Shown: in pieces, positions 13,147-24,725 of the stretch
Position numbering within the stretch: position 1 is the first letter of the stretch
How the letters are laid out: each line of letters starts with the position of its first letter
Source of the DNA: Porodaedalea pini
Taxonomy: Eukaryota; Basidiomycota; Agaricomycetes; Hymenochaetales; Hymenochaetaceae
Direction of reading: 5' to 3'
Length of the DNA: 64,000 bases
Assembly: GCA_002794775.1 (NCBI GenBank)
Contig: NBAY01000002.1
Location: 1,240,001-1,304,000 of the forward strand
Notes under the pieces: model-generated
What the model saw: only the letters and a program-made list of their open reading frames with translations
What the model was told of the DNA's origin: nothing
Databases searched by the model: none
Program-made: the position numbers and the translations under genes

Positions 13147-14232
13147 ATGAAGCACGGTGTAGCTTTCCGTAAATTCTCGCGGACTTCGTCCCACAGGATG
13201 CTTATGCTTCGGTGCGGACACCGCACCATACTGTCTGTGCTGTAATGGTCTAATTATGAACAGGAACATGGTCACGTCTCTCATAGAGCATGAACAAATC
13301 AAGACCACCCTTCCGAAGGCTAGGGATGCTGCAAGGCTTGCAGAAAAGGTTTCAGTGTCTTATTCAATGCAAAATAATAGTCGCTTAGCATGTTTATTTG
13401 CAGCTTATTACGCTAGGCAAGAAGGGCGACCTGCCAGCGGCGCGGAGTGCCCAAGGATTCTTGCTTAAGCACACGCTCATCCCAAAAGTATTCGGGACAC
13501 TGGCTCACAGATATGCAAACCGACCTGGAGGATACACGCGCATCCACAAGTTCGGCAACCGAAAGGGGGACAACGCGCCCCACGCGATTCTGGAGCTCGT
13601 CGACAACCCACGGGACTTGCGATTTGACATGACTGCCCGAGCAGTAGGCTGGGAACTTTTAGGAAATGCGCTGTCGCGGGGGTCCGAGCATGTTGTCACG
13701 CGAGGCGTCGATGGTGTTGAAGAAGTCATCAAGTACGAGAAAAATGCTACGAAACCTGGGTTTCTGTATGAGGGCATTGGTGGCCGACTGCGACGAGTCA
13801 CGCAAAATAATCTGAGGAAGGTACTCCGATACAGGCTGAGTACAGGAGTCAAGGAGCTGAGTGCAAAGGCCGAGGAACATATCGTACGTATATTAGCATT
13901 ATTTCTGTGATACTTCCCATTTTATTGATGAGGCTATCCGATAGCAACGCTTAATCGCAGAACCATTAGCGCACCCTAAAGTTCGCCAGGAAGCTGAGGC
14001 GATTAGCACCATCGCAGAGACGGACCGTGCTAAACTGGCGGCGGCTTTCGAAGAGGGTGCTCGGAGAAAGCTTCGTGCAGGAGACCGGTTACCAGCATCA
14101 GACAAGAGTGCTACCTCTTTGACATATGGTACTCTGAACAGGAGACGTAATGCTGGCCTTGGTCTTCCTGGAGCTGGATGGTATGAACGACAGCGGGCAA
14201 AGTTGAGGGAGAATGAACGAGCGAGGGCTTAG
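13147..14232 (+). CDS. MRPL8: Mitochondrial ribosomal protein bL17
   Basis: Large-subunit mitoribosomal protein homologous to bacterial L17. The ATG at 13147 gives [22 protein letters not shown]. An intron (from about 13214 to 13265) joins [20 protein letters not shown], the diagnostic L17 core, and a second intron (about 13349-13402) joins [21 protein letters not shown] long exon continues with [20 protein letters not shown] and LELVDNPRD, a fungal C-terminal extension. A third intron (about 13885-13943) leads to [18 protein letters not shown] and a final basic tail ending in [18 protein letters not shown]. Fungal mitochondrial bL17 proteins carry such extensions, whereas the bacterial protein is about 120 residues. 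Identity is clear from the core. Confidence 0.93.
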
Positions 14233-14560
14233 ATCATATTCGGTTTCGCGATTGATGTTCTTACCTTACTTACCGTGAGCTTGATCGAATGCTATACTAA
14301 GGAAGCTCCGTTCTAACATGTTAACATTTTGTTTGAGTTGGGTGAACTCAGGCTCGAGACTATCGGGCCTTGCCGAATGGATGAATTATTAATCCCAGTC
14401 TCAGATCCGCCGGCGGATCGGCGTCGGGAGCACTTAGACGATGACGTTCGGTATGCGCTATGAATCGTTGTATCCACTCCCGAGTCCGTCTACAAGAATG
14501 CGTTCAACTTGGGAAATATTCTAAACTTCACTATCACTATCACTACATTGAACGTCAACG
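14233..14560. other. Intergenic, no gene seen
   Basis: This stretch lies between two genes on the same strand. A 'tcactatcactatcactac' tandem hexamer sits about 20-40 bases upstream of the next ATG. No coding frame is supported. Confidence 0.5.
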
Positions 14561-16490
14561 ATGCAGGCTGCAGCAAACGCCCTCCAGAACGTACGTACCC
14601 GTTCTTCATACTCATCCTACGATGCATTCTCAAACGCTTCGACTGTACAGCATATGGGTCCTCACCCAGTCGACGTGACACCTGAGTACAAGGGTCGCCT
14701 AGATGACAATGGGTCACAGGTTTTGATGAAGGCCCTAGCGTGGATGGGCACGAAGGACGTAGCAATGATTGACGCTCCAGTCCCTGAAATTACAGACCCT
14801 GACGATATTGTCATAGCCGTCACTGGGACGACCATCTGCGGCTCGGACTTACATTTGTACCACGGAGAAATCTTGACTTTGCAGAAAGGAGACATCCTTG
14901 GTCATGAGGTATTTTGTTTTCATGTGACTCCCGGTCGGCCTTGCATTGAGTACTGACATGCCTTTTTCTTCTCCTTAGTTCATGGGAAAGGTTGACAAGG
15001 TTGGTCCAAATGTCACGAAGTTCAAGGTAGGATTTGTTTTCAGACTGCACCGAGCAAACCTTCAAGGTATTGTTTAGCCAGGAGATCGCGTAGTAGCATC
15101 CTTCCAAATCGCTTGTGGAAAATGCGAGTACTGCCAGAAGAAGCTCTCCTCGTTCTGCGATCGTACGAATAACTCTTCGTACGCCTTCTTGCTGCACTCT
15201 TACGTTATTTATATCTGACACGCAACACGCAGGCTTATGAACGCCATGTATGGGCACCGCGATGCCGGTTTCTTCGGCTACTCGCATCTTACTGGTGGCT
15301 TTGCGGGTGGCCAAGCCGAGTATGTTCGCGTGCCGTTTGGCGAGGTAAACTTGCTTCCTATCCCAGACGGGGTTACAGACGAGCAGGCTATATACTTGTC
15401 CGACATCCTTCCCACAAGCTACCACGCGGTCGTCGATACGGGCGTAAAGGAAGGCGACGTCGTCGGTGTTTGGGTGAGCTTTTTTCCACTTCCGTCCTTC
15501 CGCTGAACATAGATGCTTATTGTGATGATTTTTTACAAGGGACTTGGACCGGTTGGTCAGTATGTAGCTCGCTGGGCCAAGATTAAGGGTGCGAAACGCG
15601 TGATTGGTATCGACCGTGTTTCCGAACGTCTGGCATTTGCTGCGGAGAAGTCAGGCGTCGAGCCCCTCAACTTTAACGAGTACACCGACGTTGTCAAGCG
15701 TCTGCAAGAGCTTGTTCCAGGTGGCTTGGACGTCGCAATCGACTGTGGTAATTAATCTCACTCTCTTCCTTTATATGACATTCCTAACGCACAGTGTTTT
15801 GTTTCTCACTCAGGCACATTCCACCAGCCGAAGACGATCATGCATAAAGTCCAGAAGACTCTGATGTTGGAGACTGACGTGCCCGAAATCGTCAATGAGG
15901 TAATCGTCCAGCTTCATGAGACTGAGAATTACTCAATTTATTTATTCTTCTCTTCGCTTTCCCCGCTCGACTCTACGTCCCTACTCTTCCTCTTTTATCT
16001 TCCTTCCTGATCGATGACCTGAAGATGATCATGAGCGTCCGCAAGATGGGAAGATGTGGCATCATCGCCGCATAGTACGTATAGGAATTCTCATAACGAG
16101 ATGAATGTCGATCTCATCCCCTTTTCCTTAGTGCGGGTTACACAAACGCGTTCAATATCGGCGCCTTGATGGAGAAGGGCGTTCGCTTTATCGGCAATGG
16201 ACAGGCACCTGTTCACTTGTATTGGGAGACCATCTTGAACGATTACATCATTCCCGGGAAGTTCGACCCGACATTGTACGTTCGGATATTTCATGTCTCA
16301 ACGACTAATACTGATTCACTTTCACAGTGTACTCACCCACCGCGTACCGCTCGACGACATGGTGTTGCTGTATCATGCCTTCGACCAGCGTCAGTCGGGT
16401 GTGGAGAAGGTATTTGTAGAGACACGCTTCTCGTCGCCGCCGTCGCCTGGTTGTCCCACCACTACTCGCGTCAAAAACTGGACTCCTTAA
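14561..16490 (+). CDS. Zinc-dependent medium-chain alcohol dehydrogenase
   Basis: Medium-chain dehydrogenase/reductase with a GroES-like catalytic domain and a Rossmann NAD(P) domain. The ATG at 14561 opens a Ser-rich leader of about 50 residues. Catalytic zinc ligands lie in TTICGSDLHLYHGE (Cys) and GDILGHEF (His-Glu). The structural zinc lobe reads GKCEYCQKKLSSFC. Later blocks are GHRDAGFFGYSHLTGGFAGG, QAEYVRVPFGEVNLLPIPDG, the dinucleotide loop GLGPVGQ and ERLAFAAEKSGVE, then KMGRCGIIAAYAGYTNAFNIG and FDQRQSGVEKVFVET. The arrangement resembles the glutathione-independent formaldehyde/alcohol dehydrogenase-like subgroup common in basidiomycetes, so the true substrate is unknown. Some eight short introns interrupt it. 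The stop at 16488-16490 follows RVKNWTP. The N-terminal leader could be a targeting peptide or an alternative start. Confidence 0.9.
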
Positions 16491-16923
16491 GCATGGTATA
16501 GGCCGGAGGATTATCCAAGGGTATGCAGAATGAAGTAACTTCTGTACTTTGTATGGTTATATTATTTAAAAAAAGTTATTCGGATGAAGTTTCTCCTTCG
16601 AGAACCCTCGGCAGCGGTTGGAGTAAGAGATGCATTTGGCCGACGACAAGTTTAAATCCCATTTTTATTAAATTAAAAAGTTATGAGTCATAACGACTAA
16701 GGATGTTAGCTTGACTGTACTAAGTGCATGTCATTGTGAAATTGGCTAGAAGTGACGGGGGACAAGAAAGAGGGTGGAAGATGGAAGTGAAAGAGCAACT
16801 ATCGTCTAGCTTGTTGTTGGCCACCTGAGTGAAACGCGTTTGCAATGTGGCCTCCTCGTGGTAATGAGGTAGCTGCGAAGAGTAAGAAACTCGTGTAAAC
16901 TTTGGAGTCCACCTTAACGGAGC
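16491..16923. other. Intergenic, no gene seen
   Basis: This is the 3' flank of the dehydrogenase gene, with A/T-rich runs near 16560-16680 that would suit a polyadenylation region. No coding frame is supported. Confidence 0.5.
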
Positions 16924-17247
16924 TTAGAAAAGGTCCGTTCCTGATGACGAGGGACCTGTCTTGCTCTTAAGTTCGCCAACACGCACAGGGCATGCGGACA
17001 ACCGCTCTTCTTCGACCTGCTCAGCTCTCCCACTCAGTCAAGCATCAGCGTTCGCCGAGGCCAAAGCAAAGCATCTGTATTCACATGCGGACAAAGCACG
17101 GCGGATACCATTAGTCCAGAACTCCAAGAAGAAAGGTCCAAGGTCAGTGGGTCGCTCCTTCTTTCTCTCAGCGGTGCCCATCCGCGCGGGGATCACCTGA
17201 TGCTGCACGTCAACGGGGCTGCCGCTGCGTCCGTGTCTACCGGGCAT
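16924..17247 (-). CDS. Possible small gene of unknown function
   Basis: From the ATG at 17245-17247 a frame reads MPGRHGRSGSPVDVQHQVIP, then PTDLGPFFLEFWTNGIRR, and stops at about 17038. Beyond that stop the same strand has a polar, charged reading (QVEEERLSACPVRVGELKSK) up to a stop at 16924-16926. A short intron with donor near 17055-17080 and acceptor near 17020-17035 could join the two, but more than one splice choice gives an open frame. A TATA-like 'taatatata' lies about 45 bases upstream. I do not recognise the protein, and it may be a chance frame. Confidence 0.25.
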
Positions 17248-17509
17248 GATGCTGGGTGCAGCACGAGCTGTTCGTCTCTCCAATGAGGTGTAATATATAC
17301 GGCGGAAAACGAAAGGCACTAAGCAGCTGTAGAGGTCGGAGAAGGATCGTGTGGGGAAACGAAGAGTTGGCGTTGATTTGCCGGGCCATGCGATATCATG
17401 GCGGGTATCATGAGGGTATACAACTCTGAGGTGATAGCGAGGTCAGTTCGTCAAGTCCATAACCCCTCTCTTATTGGACTGACCGAGCTTATACTTTATT
17501 AAAAAGATA

Positions 17510-17968
17510 TCAGGGATCGCTGTAGTCGAAAATGCAGAATCGTGTTTCTCGGAAATGCCGGTCAACAGTGATGCCATTTACTGGCGTCCGCGTGCGTGTG
17601 GATATGAGCTGTGGGGGCCAAGGAGATGACCCAGGAAGAAAGAGTTGCGAAAGGCCGCACACGACATCTCGCCATGCGCGTGCTCTGTCGGTTCAGGGAG
17701 CAGATGGTGAGCGTCTCTTTCGCATCTGTTTGAAAAAAAAAAAAGCATTTCCTACTGACGTTATGTTTACGACTTTGGACTTGGTCTTGAGAGTATACTT
17801 GTACGTATCGCCTGCGTCTAGTACAAGTGACATGGTCTCCCCAGGATTGAGGAGAATAATCCTATTTGACGGACGCCCATAGTCCCGAAGCAATTGCACG
17901 GTCGCAGAGTCATGTGTGTCGTTTGTAAAATCGAGAATCACTTCATAGGACTGAGAAATGGAGGGCAT
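17510..17968 (-). CDS. Small conserved-looking protein, about 127 residues
   Basis: Two exons. Exon 1 (17968-17760) encodes MPSISQSYEVILDFTND, then RPSNRIILLNPGETMSLVL and DAGDTYKYTLKTKSKV. A donor gtcagt at 17759 and an acceptor at 17685 join it in phase to exon 2 (17684-17510), giving NITARAWRDVVCGL and ending at a TGA. The total is exactly 128 codons. The beta-rich 'LNPGET.SLVLDAG..YKY.LKT' pattern followed by 'ARAWRD' looks like a conserved small basidiomycete family of unknown role, but I cannot name it. There is no signal peptide or membrane segment. The splice restoring ARAWRD is my choice on pattern grounds. Confidence 0.55.
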
Positions 17969-19067
17969 CGTAGGGTCGCTCGAGAAGAAGTCGAGGCTCT
18001 CGGCGGTGTGAGAGGAGACGAGTATGAGAATATAGTTTAGCGAGGTGTCACCCCGGGCTTAGGGAAGTAGCGCACGGCCCGACTAAGCTTGAACGGGAAG
18101 CACCAGAGAGTGGGCTTTATAGAGGCATGGACAGGAGCGTCTGTGGAAGGATGCTGTAGAGGAGAAGCTGCGCCTACGTATTGAGTGCTCTGTGAGTCTG
18201 TGCTGTTGTGCACGTTTTTCTAACTATTGTCGTGACCAAAGGTGACAGCTGTATGGGAATCTCGTAGTTCTATTGTTCTGCGGTGATCAACACAACCCGA
18301 GCCCCGAATCCCTTTGGCTCGTTCGCACAGCCGAGGTGTTTCAAGTCATTTTCCGTTGTTTAGTGAAGCATAGAGCGGTTGTCGCGTTGGATTCAAAAGA
18401 AACCTTGTAACCGAAACCTTACCACAAAAGGAAGGCAATTCCGAGTCAGATTGGAACAGTGAACGCTGCATCGCCGCACACACTGAAAACTTTCAAACTC
18501 TCCGACTCTTTTGTTGCTATTGAAAGAAGCCAGACTCGCCAGGTGTCAGACGACCACTGTTCCAACTTGGGTTGTGCGGTGCTCGCTATGTCCGATCTCG
18601 ACTTCAGGAAGGCTCAGGAGTCAGGACACCACATCTCTTTCTTTCGTCTAGCTACAGACAGTAGATTTGAGCATTTCAATTTCATTTTTCGGAGCCTGCC
18701 TTTCGTCTATACCCTGTATCAGGTACCGGTTACTGTAGTGGCCGCACTTCTCGTACATCGGCACCTATCAACGCATGGGACCGGACTCTCGAGGCAGATC
18801 TTCGCTCATGTGCTATTTCAGCGCCCAAGCCATGTATCGAAGATTTCCTGGCGTCCTTCAAAGCAAATCAGGTGACGAGCCATGCACATGCTCTCGATGA
18901 TGTCCTCAAACGTTGTTTGTGCTTTGAACAGACGAAGAGAGCGACGTCGCTGGCGAACGTGCGATCTGCTTGTCCATGGCACTCGCTCCTTGACGCAGCA
19001 TCATCTTTTGCTGTAATTCGCTGGCATATCTCTCTGCGTGTTGGCAATCTGATCTCTACCACTTGTC
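17969..19067. other. Intergenic, possible undetermined exons near the right end
   Basis: About 1.1 kb. From about 18750 to 18870 the + strand has readings that look mildly coding in two frames and end at a donor-like gtgacg, followed about 60 bases later by an acceptor-like gaacag. No start, domain or unique frame could be settled. The rest shows nothing recognisable. Confidence 0.35.
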
Positions 19068-20344
19068 ATGATGACCCCTAAATTTGCGAGTCTGAGCTGC
19101 ATAGTTGCCCTGTTTCTATGCAGCGACGTGTCCTCAGGAAAGCCGGGTATTGAATCTCAGATCGCATTTCTCGAGTCTACGAATTCGACATTGCTACAGG
19201 TTGGTGCTTAGCTTATATGTCCGCTGGCTAAGGAATAACAGATTGTCAGTATCCCTCGGACTTCACGCAGAACATTGTGGTATGTTCGTCAGATCAAGCG
19301 CTTCAAATGGGCGTCTCACTTATCTTCTGACTGTAGCCCAAGGCGATCCATTCTCATAACGACTGTCAGCCTGAGGTACTTTCGATTCGGGACTTCTTCC
19401 TGTGTCTGAACGCCCTTTCGTAGATTGGCGTGATGTGCCTCTTTTGACAGCATTGAGCTTGGGTGTCGCGAGTGTAGAGGCGGACGTGTGGCTCATCAAT
19501 GGGACGTTGTTTGTGAGCAATCTGATTCAATCTCATCATTTATTTTGTTTTATCATGTGTACAAGGTCGGACACGAGTTGGCAGCACTCACGGACAACCG
19601 ATCGTTTGATTCCCTTTACGTCGAGCCCCTCGTTAGTATTATTGAACGGCAAAACCCTCAAAATAAATTTACCAGCAATCAAACCACTTTAAAGTGCTTG
19701 TGCCCCTTGTTAAAGTATTCGGGAAGCAGGATGCTCATGTGCTCTTCAGTGGAGTCTTTGATATGGCAGGCGATGTGCCACTTCAGCTTCTTGTCGATAT
19801 CAAAACAGATGGTGTTGAGTATGCATCCGCAGCAGTGAACTCTTGTAGATAACTAACGATCTATTTCTATACTAGAGCCCTCCCTGTGATCCTTCAGGCA
19901 CTTGAACCTCTTCGGCAGCGTGGCTACTTGACGACGTTTAGCAATGGCTCCATCTCCTCAGGACCACTGCTCGTCATAGGGACAGGAAATTCCCCGCTGG
20001 AACAAGTCAAAGCTCTTGCGCCTCGCGATTACTTCTTCGACGCGCCGCTCGACCAGCTTACGAATTCGACGCTGAACACGACGTGGGATGTTACTCTTTC
20101 ACCGATCGCGAGTGCAGACTATTCCTCTGCAGTCGGTTGGAGTGGTATCGGAAATATCAGTGACGCACAGCGCTCAGCAATCGTGTCGCTCGTGAACGAC
20201 GCGCATTCGAGGGGCATCAGAGCGCGATTGTGGGACACGCCAGGATGGCCCATTAGTGCCAGGACGAATGTCTGGCGGGAACTAATGAATGATGGTGCGG
20301 ACTGGTTGAATGCGGATGACCTTGAAGCTGCGAGCCAATTCTAA
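19068..20344 (+). CDS. AIM6: AIM6-like PLC-type phosphodiesterase family protein
   Basis: Member of the fungal 'altered inheritance of mitochondria 6' family, which shares the TIM-barrel fold of PI-PLC/GDPD phosphodiesterases. The biochemical role is not established. The ATG at 19068 (or 19071) gives a signal peptide (MTPKFASLSCIVALFLCSDV). Short introns restore the hallmark AIHSHNDYWRDVPLLTALS, then GVASVEADVWLINGTLFVGHE, SFDSLYVEPLVSIIERQNP, LQLLVDIKTDG, LEPLRQRGYLT, LLVIGTGNSPLEQV, YFFDAPLDQL, HSRGIRARLWDTPGWP and DWLNADDLEAASQF at the end. The HNDY tyrosine is created by a phase-1 intron with donor gtcagc at about 19360. About 350 residues in total. Exon edges after 19500 are approximate. 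Confidence 0.85.
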
Positions 20345-20582
20345 CTCAGGTGAGCACCGCCGAACTTTTGCGGCTAGGCAACGACAATGTCTGATATTCC
20401 TCTCTTTGAGTCCGTCATGATTTCTACCAATCACTTGTCCGATGTTTATGCATGTGTTTTGCCTTTCACATTTCATCGATGGGCATCGCATATTCGGGGG
20501 TGTCCTTCAAAGTAACCAGCAAAATTTACTGCCATGCGACTCGTAATGGACTATTGTACACGGATAACTAAAAGCAAAAGCA

Positions 20583-23582
20583 TCAGATCTCTTTTGATGA
20601 TGGCTTTATCTCGTAAAAAGGACTACAGGGCTCAATCGATGCTTCATACTCCCTCATAAACAATGGGCGACCGAGTCCAGTGAGTGACCCATGTTCCTTC
20701 CATCTAATCATTTTGGTACCCATTTCTCTTGGAAAGTATTCACGGCGAGGAGCCTTGATTTCCTTCAGATATTGGTCTCTACTGAGCCGTACGTAGTCGA
20801 TTGCCTTCACAATACTAAGAAATATTCATTTTGAAGCTCATGAATAGCTGAATGAAAGGCCTTGTGATAAGTAAAAAAAAACATACCACCCTTTCTTAAA
20901 TTGAATCCTATCATCCGAGATGGCTGGCTTTGCCTGGGACGGTAAGCGACTTTGAGTGAAAATAAGCTCCGCATCTTTGCCGTTCTCTCGTTCTATAGCG
21001 AAAATCATTGGAAGGGGTTGAGCGGGAGATGTAAAGACAGTAGGTTGTCTAGTCATATCCATTCCCAAATCGCGGATTGTGAACTCATACATCTCATAAT
21101 AGTCCATTTTTGTCACTATATTATGGTGTCAGCAAGGGTTCAAAACGAGTGAGGTGTGAAAGCAAACCAAATACAATGTCTTGCCAATCCTCGTGAGAAG
21201 TCGCAAAGAGAGGTGCGCTGTACACAAGGAATTGCGAAGCGGCATGTGGTGTGATGCCAAGAGACGTTGAATGTCCCCATTCTGCAAATATAATTTCAAA
21301 CCCTTCATTTTTGGCGTGAGTAAAGTCCATTTCCCACCTGTATATGGTCTGTAAGATGAAGTGCGGATGTGAGATAGTTGAAGTGAACCAGAATCTTACA
21401 CAAATGGGGTTTCCTGCACAGGTTTGAGTTTCTGCATAGTGGGCATATATTCCCATAGCACCGAAGTTGCTGAGCTTGAGAAGAGTCCAGGAGAGTCCTT
21501 GTTTACACTTCCGAGTCGTACAAATGTGCATGTCTTGCTTTCTCCTGCATGTAAGATACCGTAATCTCCTGGCTGCGCAATATTCTGAGGATTGATGTAT
21601 TCATGACTTGTCATATCCTGTATTTGATCCTCAGATGACATCGTAGCTTCGCCCAGGAGAGCAACGCGATTGACAATGTCGCGGATCTGTGAAAACTGCG
21701 CCCTATAACCTGTGCCAAACTTTGAAGAGTCCACATGCTTGCTTTCACCGCACAGGCTGTCCATATATGCAGTTATCGCTTCCAATCCCGTGTCCTGTAT
21801 GACATAAACTTGGTTTTAGAATGATATACACAGGACAGCATGGAAAAACAGACTGAAGGAGGTACGAGTTTGTGATATAGTTCTAAAAGCACTGCACGAA
21901 TAGCATATCCTTTGTGGTGAGCTCGTTTGAATGACGTCCGAGGATGGAATGCCATGACAATATTGTTTGATGAATTCAGAGTAAAAGCTGCTTCCTGTTT
22001 TCATGTTTTAGCTGAGGATGCAAATAATATTACTCCTGTAATACCTGAACAAGCGCAGCTGATGTCCTTGCATCTAGCGCAAGCTGCTTCTGGATGTGGT
22101 CAATTGCGTGCTAATGGCGCAAAGTGAGCATTGACTAGAACTGAGACGATCAAACAACGCTACATACAGCAGCATCTTTGAACTTTGAGGGCATGTCAAC
22201 GGATAAAATACTAGCGCATAATGTGTCACAGTGCACTCATAAAGGCAATTAGTTGGTCTGAGCATGCCATAATATCCTGATTTCTGAGCATGCCTTCAAC
22301 ATAAGTAGCGATACATTTGATGTCCACTTGCATAGCCAATAAAGTCATTATTACAGTAAAAGTCTCCATTTGAAGGCTGACTCACCATCCTTGAATGCCA
22401 CAAACAAAGATGCACTCTTCCGACTAGAGTATCCTATCATCTGTGGCAGATTAATGTGGCTTCATCCCAGTCAGACGTTAGCTCACTGTAACAGTAACTT
22501 TTAGGAGCAACTAACTGTAGAAGGCGCCATTTATTGATTTCGTGCAACCATTCCTATTATCCTGTAAGTACAAGCAGTGTATAAGGTAGATGATAGTTTT
22601 ATGCTCACTGTTCTGGCATTTGTATCGTACTCATCAAAGAATCTAATCAACCTCTTCTTCCCTCTTATCTCAGCATACGTGAGTCCAGAGAAAAAACTTG
22701 AGCGCTATTGACTCTACTCTCGAGCTCCACTTCCGAATGATGAAACCTCTGAAACTGAATGCAGTTTGTGAATAAGCGAGAAGGTCAGTTCTACTGAAAC
22801 TTTATCACTCACACCAGAATTATCCAACTCGTCCTCACTTTCCACGGTATAAATCTGACTACTGTCTGCCTCCTCGTTACAGAGAGGTTTCCTGGCCTTT
22901 TCCACAGATGCGATAATCTCCTGTATGGCGCTGTTTGTGTCCATAGCTAGCCATAACTAATGAAACAGTAATTTTATGAATGGGAAAGTAATATAACACA
23001 AATTTACTTGCCTGAAAAGAATTAAGTGCTGTCTCGAGCCGATATTCACAAGCCGAGACAATGCTCTTAATTTCATCTCTAGCCAAGATACGTTGTAAAA
23101 GTTTCCTCTTGAGCAGGCATCTCATTTTCATGTGCACGACATGAAGTTCCCTGCCAGGTTGTAGGGTATATCAACGCTCAGTAAACTCAAATTCATGTTT
23201 ACATACATTTCTAAATCTTGCATTTTCAACTGTGATGACTCCAAGAGGATGTTCGGATGCTTATCGGATAGGTCCTGAAGCTGTAGCAAGAAATCAACTA
23301 CCCGGGAGATCAAAAGTAAGCATTCGTCCTTATTCCCTTGAACCTCCTGGACATTTGAATGGAGGAAAGTTAGTCTAGCCATGAAAGGAGAATTGGTGCA
23401 ATAGTAAGGCGTACTTTTGCTGTCTCTAGCATGGAGATAACTATCTCAGCTGCACATTTTGTCGGACCAAAATTTGCCACTTCAGAGAGATTCTTTACGA
23501 GTTTTGCAACTGTGTATCCTGAGCTGATGAGAGCTTTGGAAGATGTCCTGATGCGCAATCGGAACAGAGCCTTCATTGACAT
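20583..23582 (-). CDS. Protein with MLKL/HeLo-like N-terminal helical domain, unknown C-terminus
   Basis: An intron-rich gene in an AT-rich island. A likely start is at 23576-23582 (MSMKALFRLRIRTSSKALIS). The N-terminal exons read LVKNLSEVANFGPTKCAAE, ISMLETAK, VQEVQGNKDECLLLISRVVD, LQDLSDKHPNILLESSQLKM, LKRKLLQRILARDEIKSIVS, ACEYRLETALNSFQ and MDTNSAIQEIIASVEKARK. This spacing is that of the four-helix N-terminal domain found in MLKL-like and HeLo-type cell-death proteins of basidiomycetes. An acidic linker follows (EADSSQIYTVESEDELDNSG). The C-terminal exons (21785 down to 20583) carry QIRDIVNRVALLGEATM, ESKTCTFVRLGSV, KNEGFEIIFAEWGHST, YEMYEFTIRDLGMDMTR, AELIFTQSRLPS and DYVRLSRDQYLKEIKAPR. 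I recognise no kinase, NACHT or repeat domain there. The middle exons (21800-22700) are not resolved and one break could be real. Function is inferred only from the N-terminus. Confidence 0.55.
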
Positions 23583-24278
23583 AAAGCTACTGCAAGATGA
23601 GATGAGAGAGAAAAGTACAATAAGACCGATCAGCTTGGAGGGCAAGCATGGGATGCGCACTAAATACCCCTTAGCTTGTTATGCGCTCTCACATCTTCAG
23701 ATTAGCGATTTTGCCTGCGTGCAGAATAGGAGTCGGGATTTGCACTTCATGAGCGTTTACGATAGAGATGCGATCTCCCCCAGAGCACTTGAACAATTTG
23801 GTATTCTGCAAATTGTCTGTTACAGTAATGTCAATCATCTCCACTGTGCCTAAGACAGCAGAAAGTGAACCTCTACTTGCAGCTGAATAACTCTTGTATG
23901 CTGATAGTCTGGCCAACCGCAGCAAAGCGCTGAGTCCAGCTGATTGTGAAATTCTAGCAAGACGCTGGCCTGCAGACTAAAAACGTTATCGCGATGCTAT
24001 CTGTTAAGGCAGTTACACCCACGAAGCAGGAACATCAAACTGTACATGTAGGCGTCTTCTGAAATGCATCAGACGACTCTTATCGGACCAGTTGCAGGCT
24101 TGCGTGGTAATGAACTTGATGCGCTCATTAGGGAGGATTCTTCTCATCCACCCACTGCTGCGTCATTCATCTTATGTATAAATAATGTTTAGCAGCGGAA
24201 TAATTCAAAGCTCAGTTGACGCACCAACTGCATGGGAATATTAGTGGTTAAAGAATAAGGGAAAGAGACTTTGCCTTA
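23583..24278. other. AT-rich flank between the MLKL-like gene and the foldback element
   Basis: This holds the presumed promoter of the MLKL-like gene. A leftward frame (about 23925-23689, MLRLARLSAYKSYSAASRGS) might be an upstream exon, but I could not join it. Nothing else is recognisable. Confidence 0.4.
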
Positions 24279-24683
24279 CAGCCTTTTTCATAAGTCCTGC
24301 GGCACGTGCATGTCACGTGAAATGAGCCGCGTCAGAGCCAAAGTGTCAAAAAATTAGAATGAATGCCTATTTTCTCTGTGGATTCTGCACAGTACCTGCT
24401 CATTAAGTACTCAAAAAAAAAAGCCACAGTTCTCAGGAGAAGAAATATGTAAAATAGGGAGCAATAAATTGGCTGTGTAGGCAGGTGGAGATCAAACAAG
24501 TGCAGCTGGTCTGTTCTCTCACCCATTTCCACTGATATTCAAAAATTATGGCTCCCCTACATCTACCTATAAAATTCTTTCCTGTGTCTGTAAATTAAGT
24601 ATATGACTATACCAACATCTCCTACAAGTTTGAAGCCAATCCATTCAGTATTCATGGTGCAGCAGCAAGATTTGTGTTCTACT
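24279..24683 (+). repeat. Left arm of the foldback element
   Basis: About 405 bases that pair with 24726-25129. The match starts at CAGCC and runs through 'tgcagcagcaagatttgtgttc' near 24660-24679, with one mismatch before the spacer. Larger differences lie near 24360-24395. Confidence 0.85.
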
Positions 24684-24725
24684 CTGCAAGATCTGTTGTG
24701 AGAAAAGGAGGGTGGAAAGAGCTTG

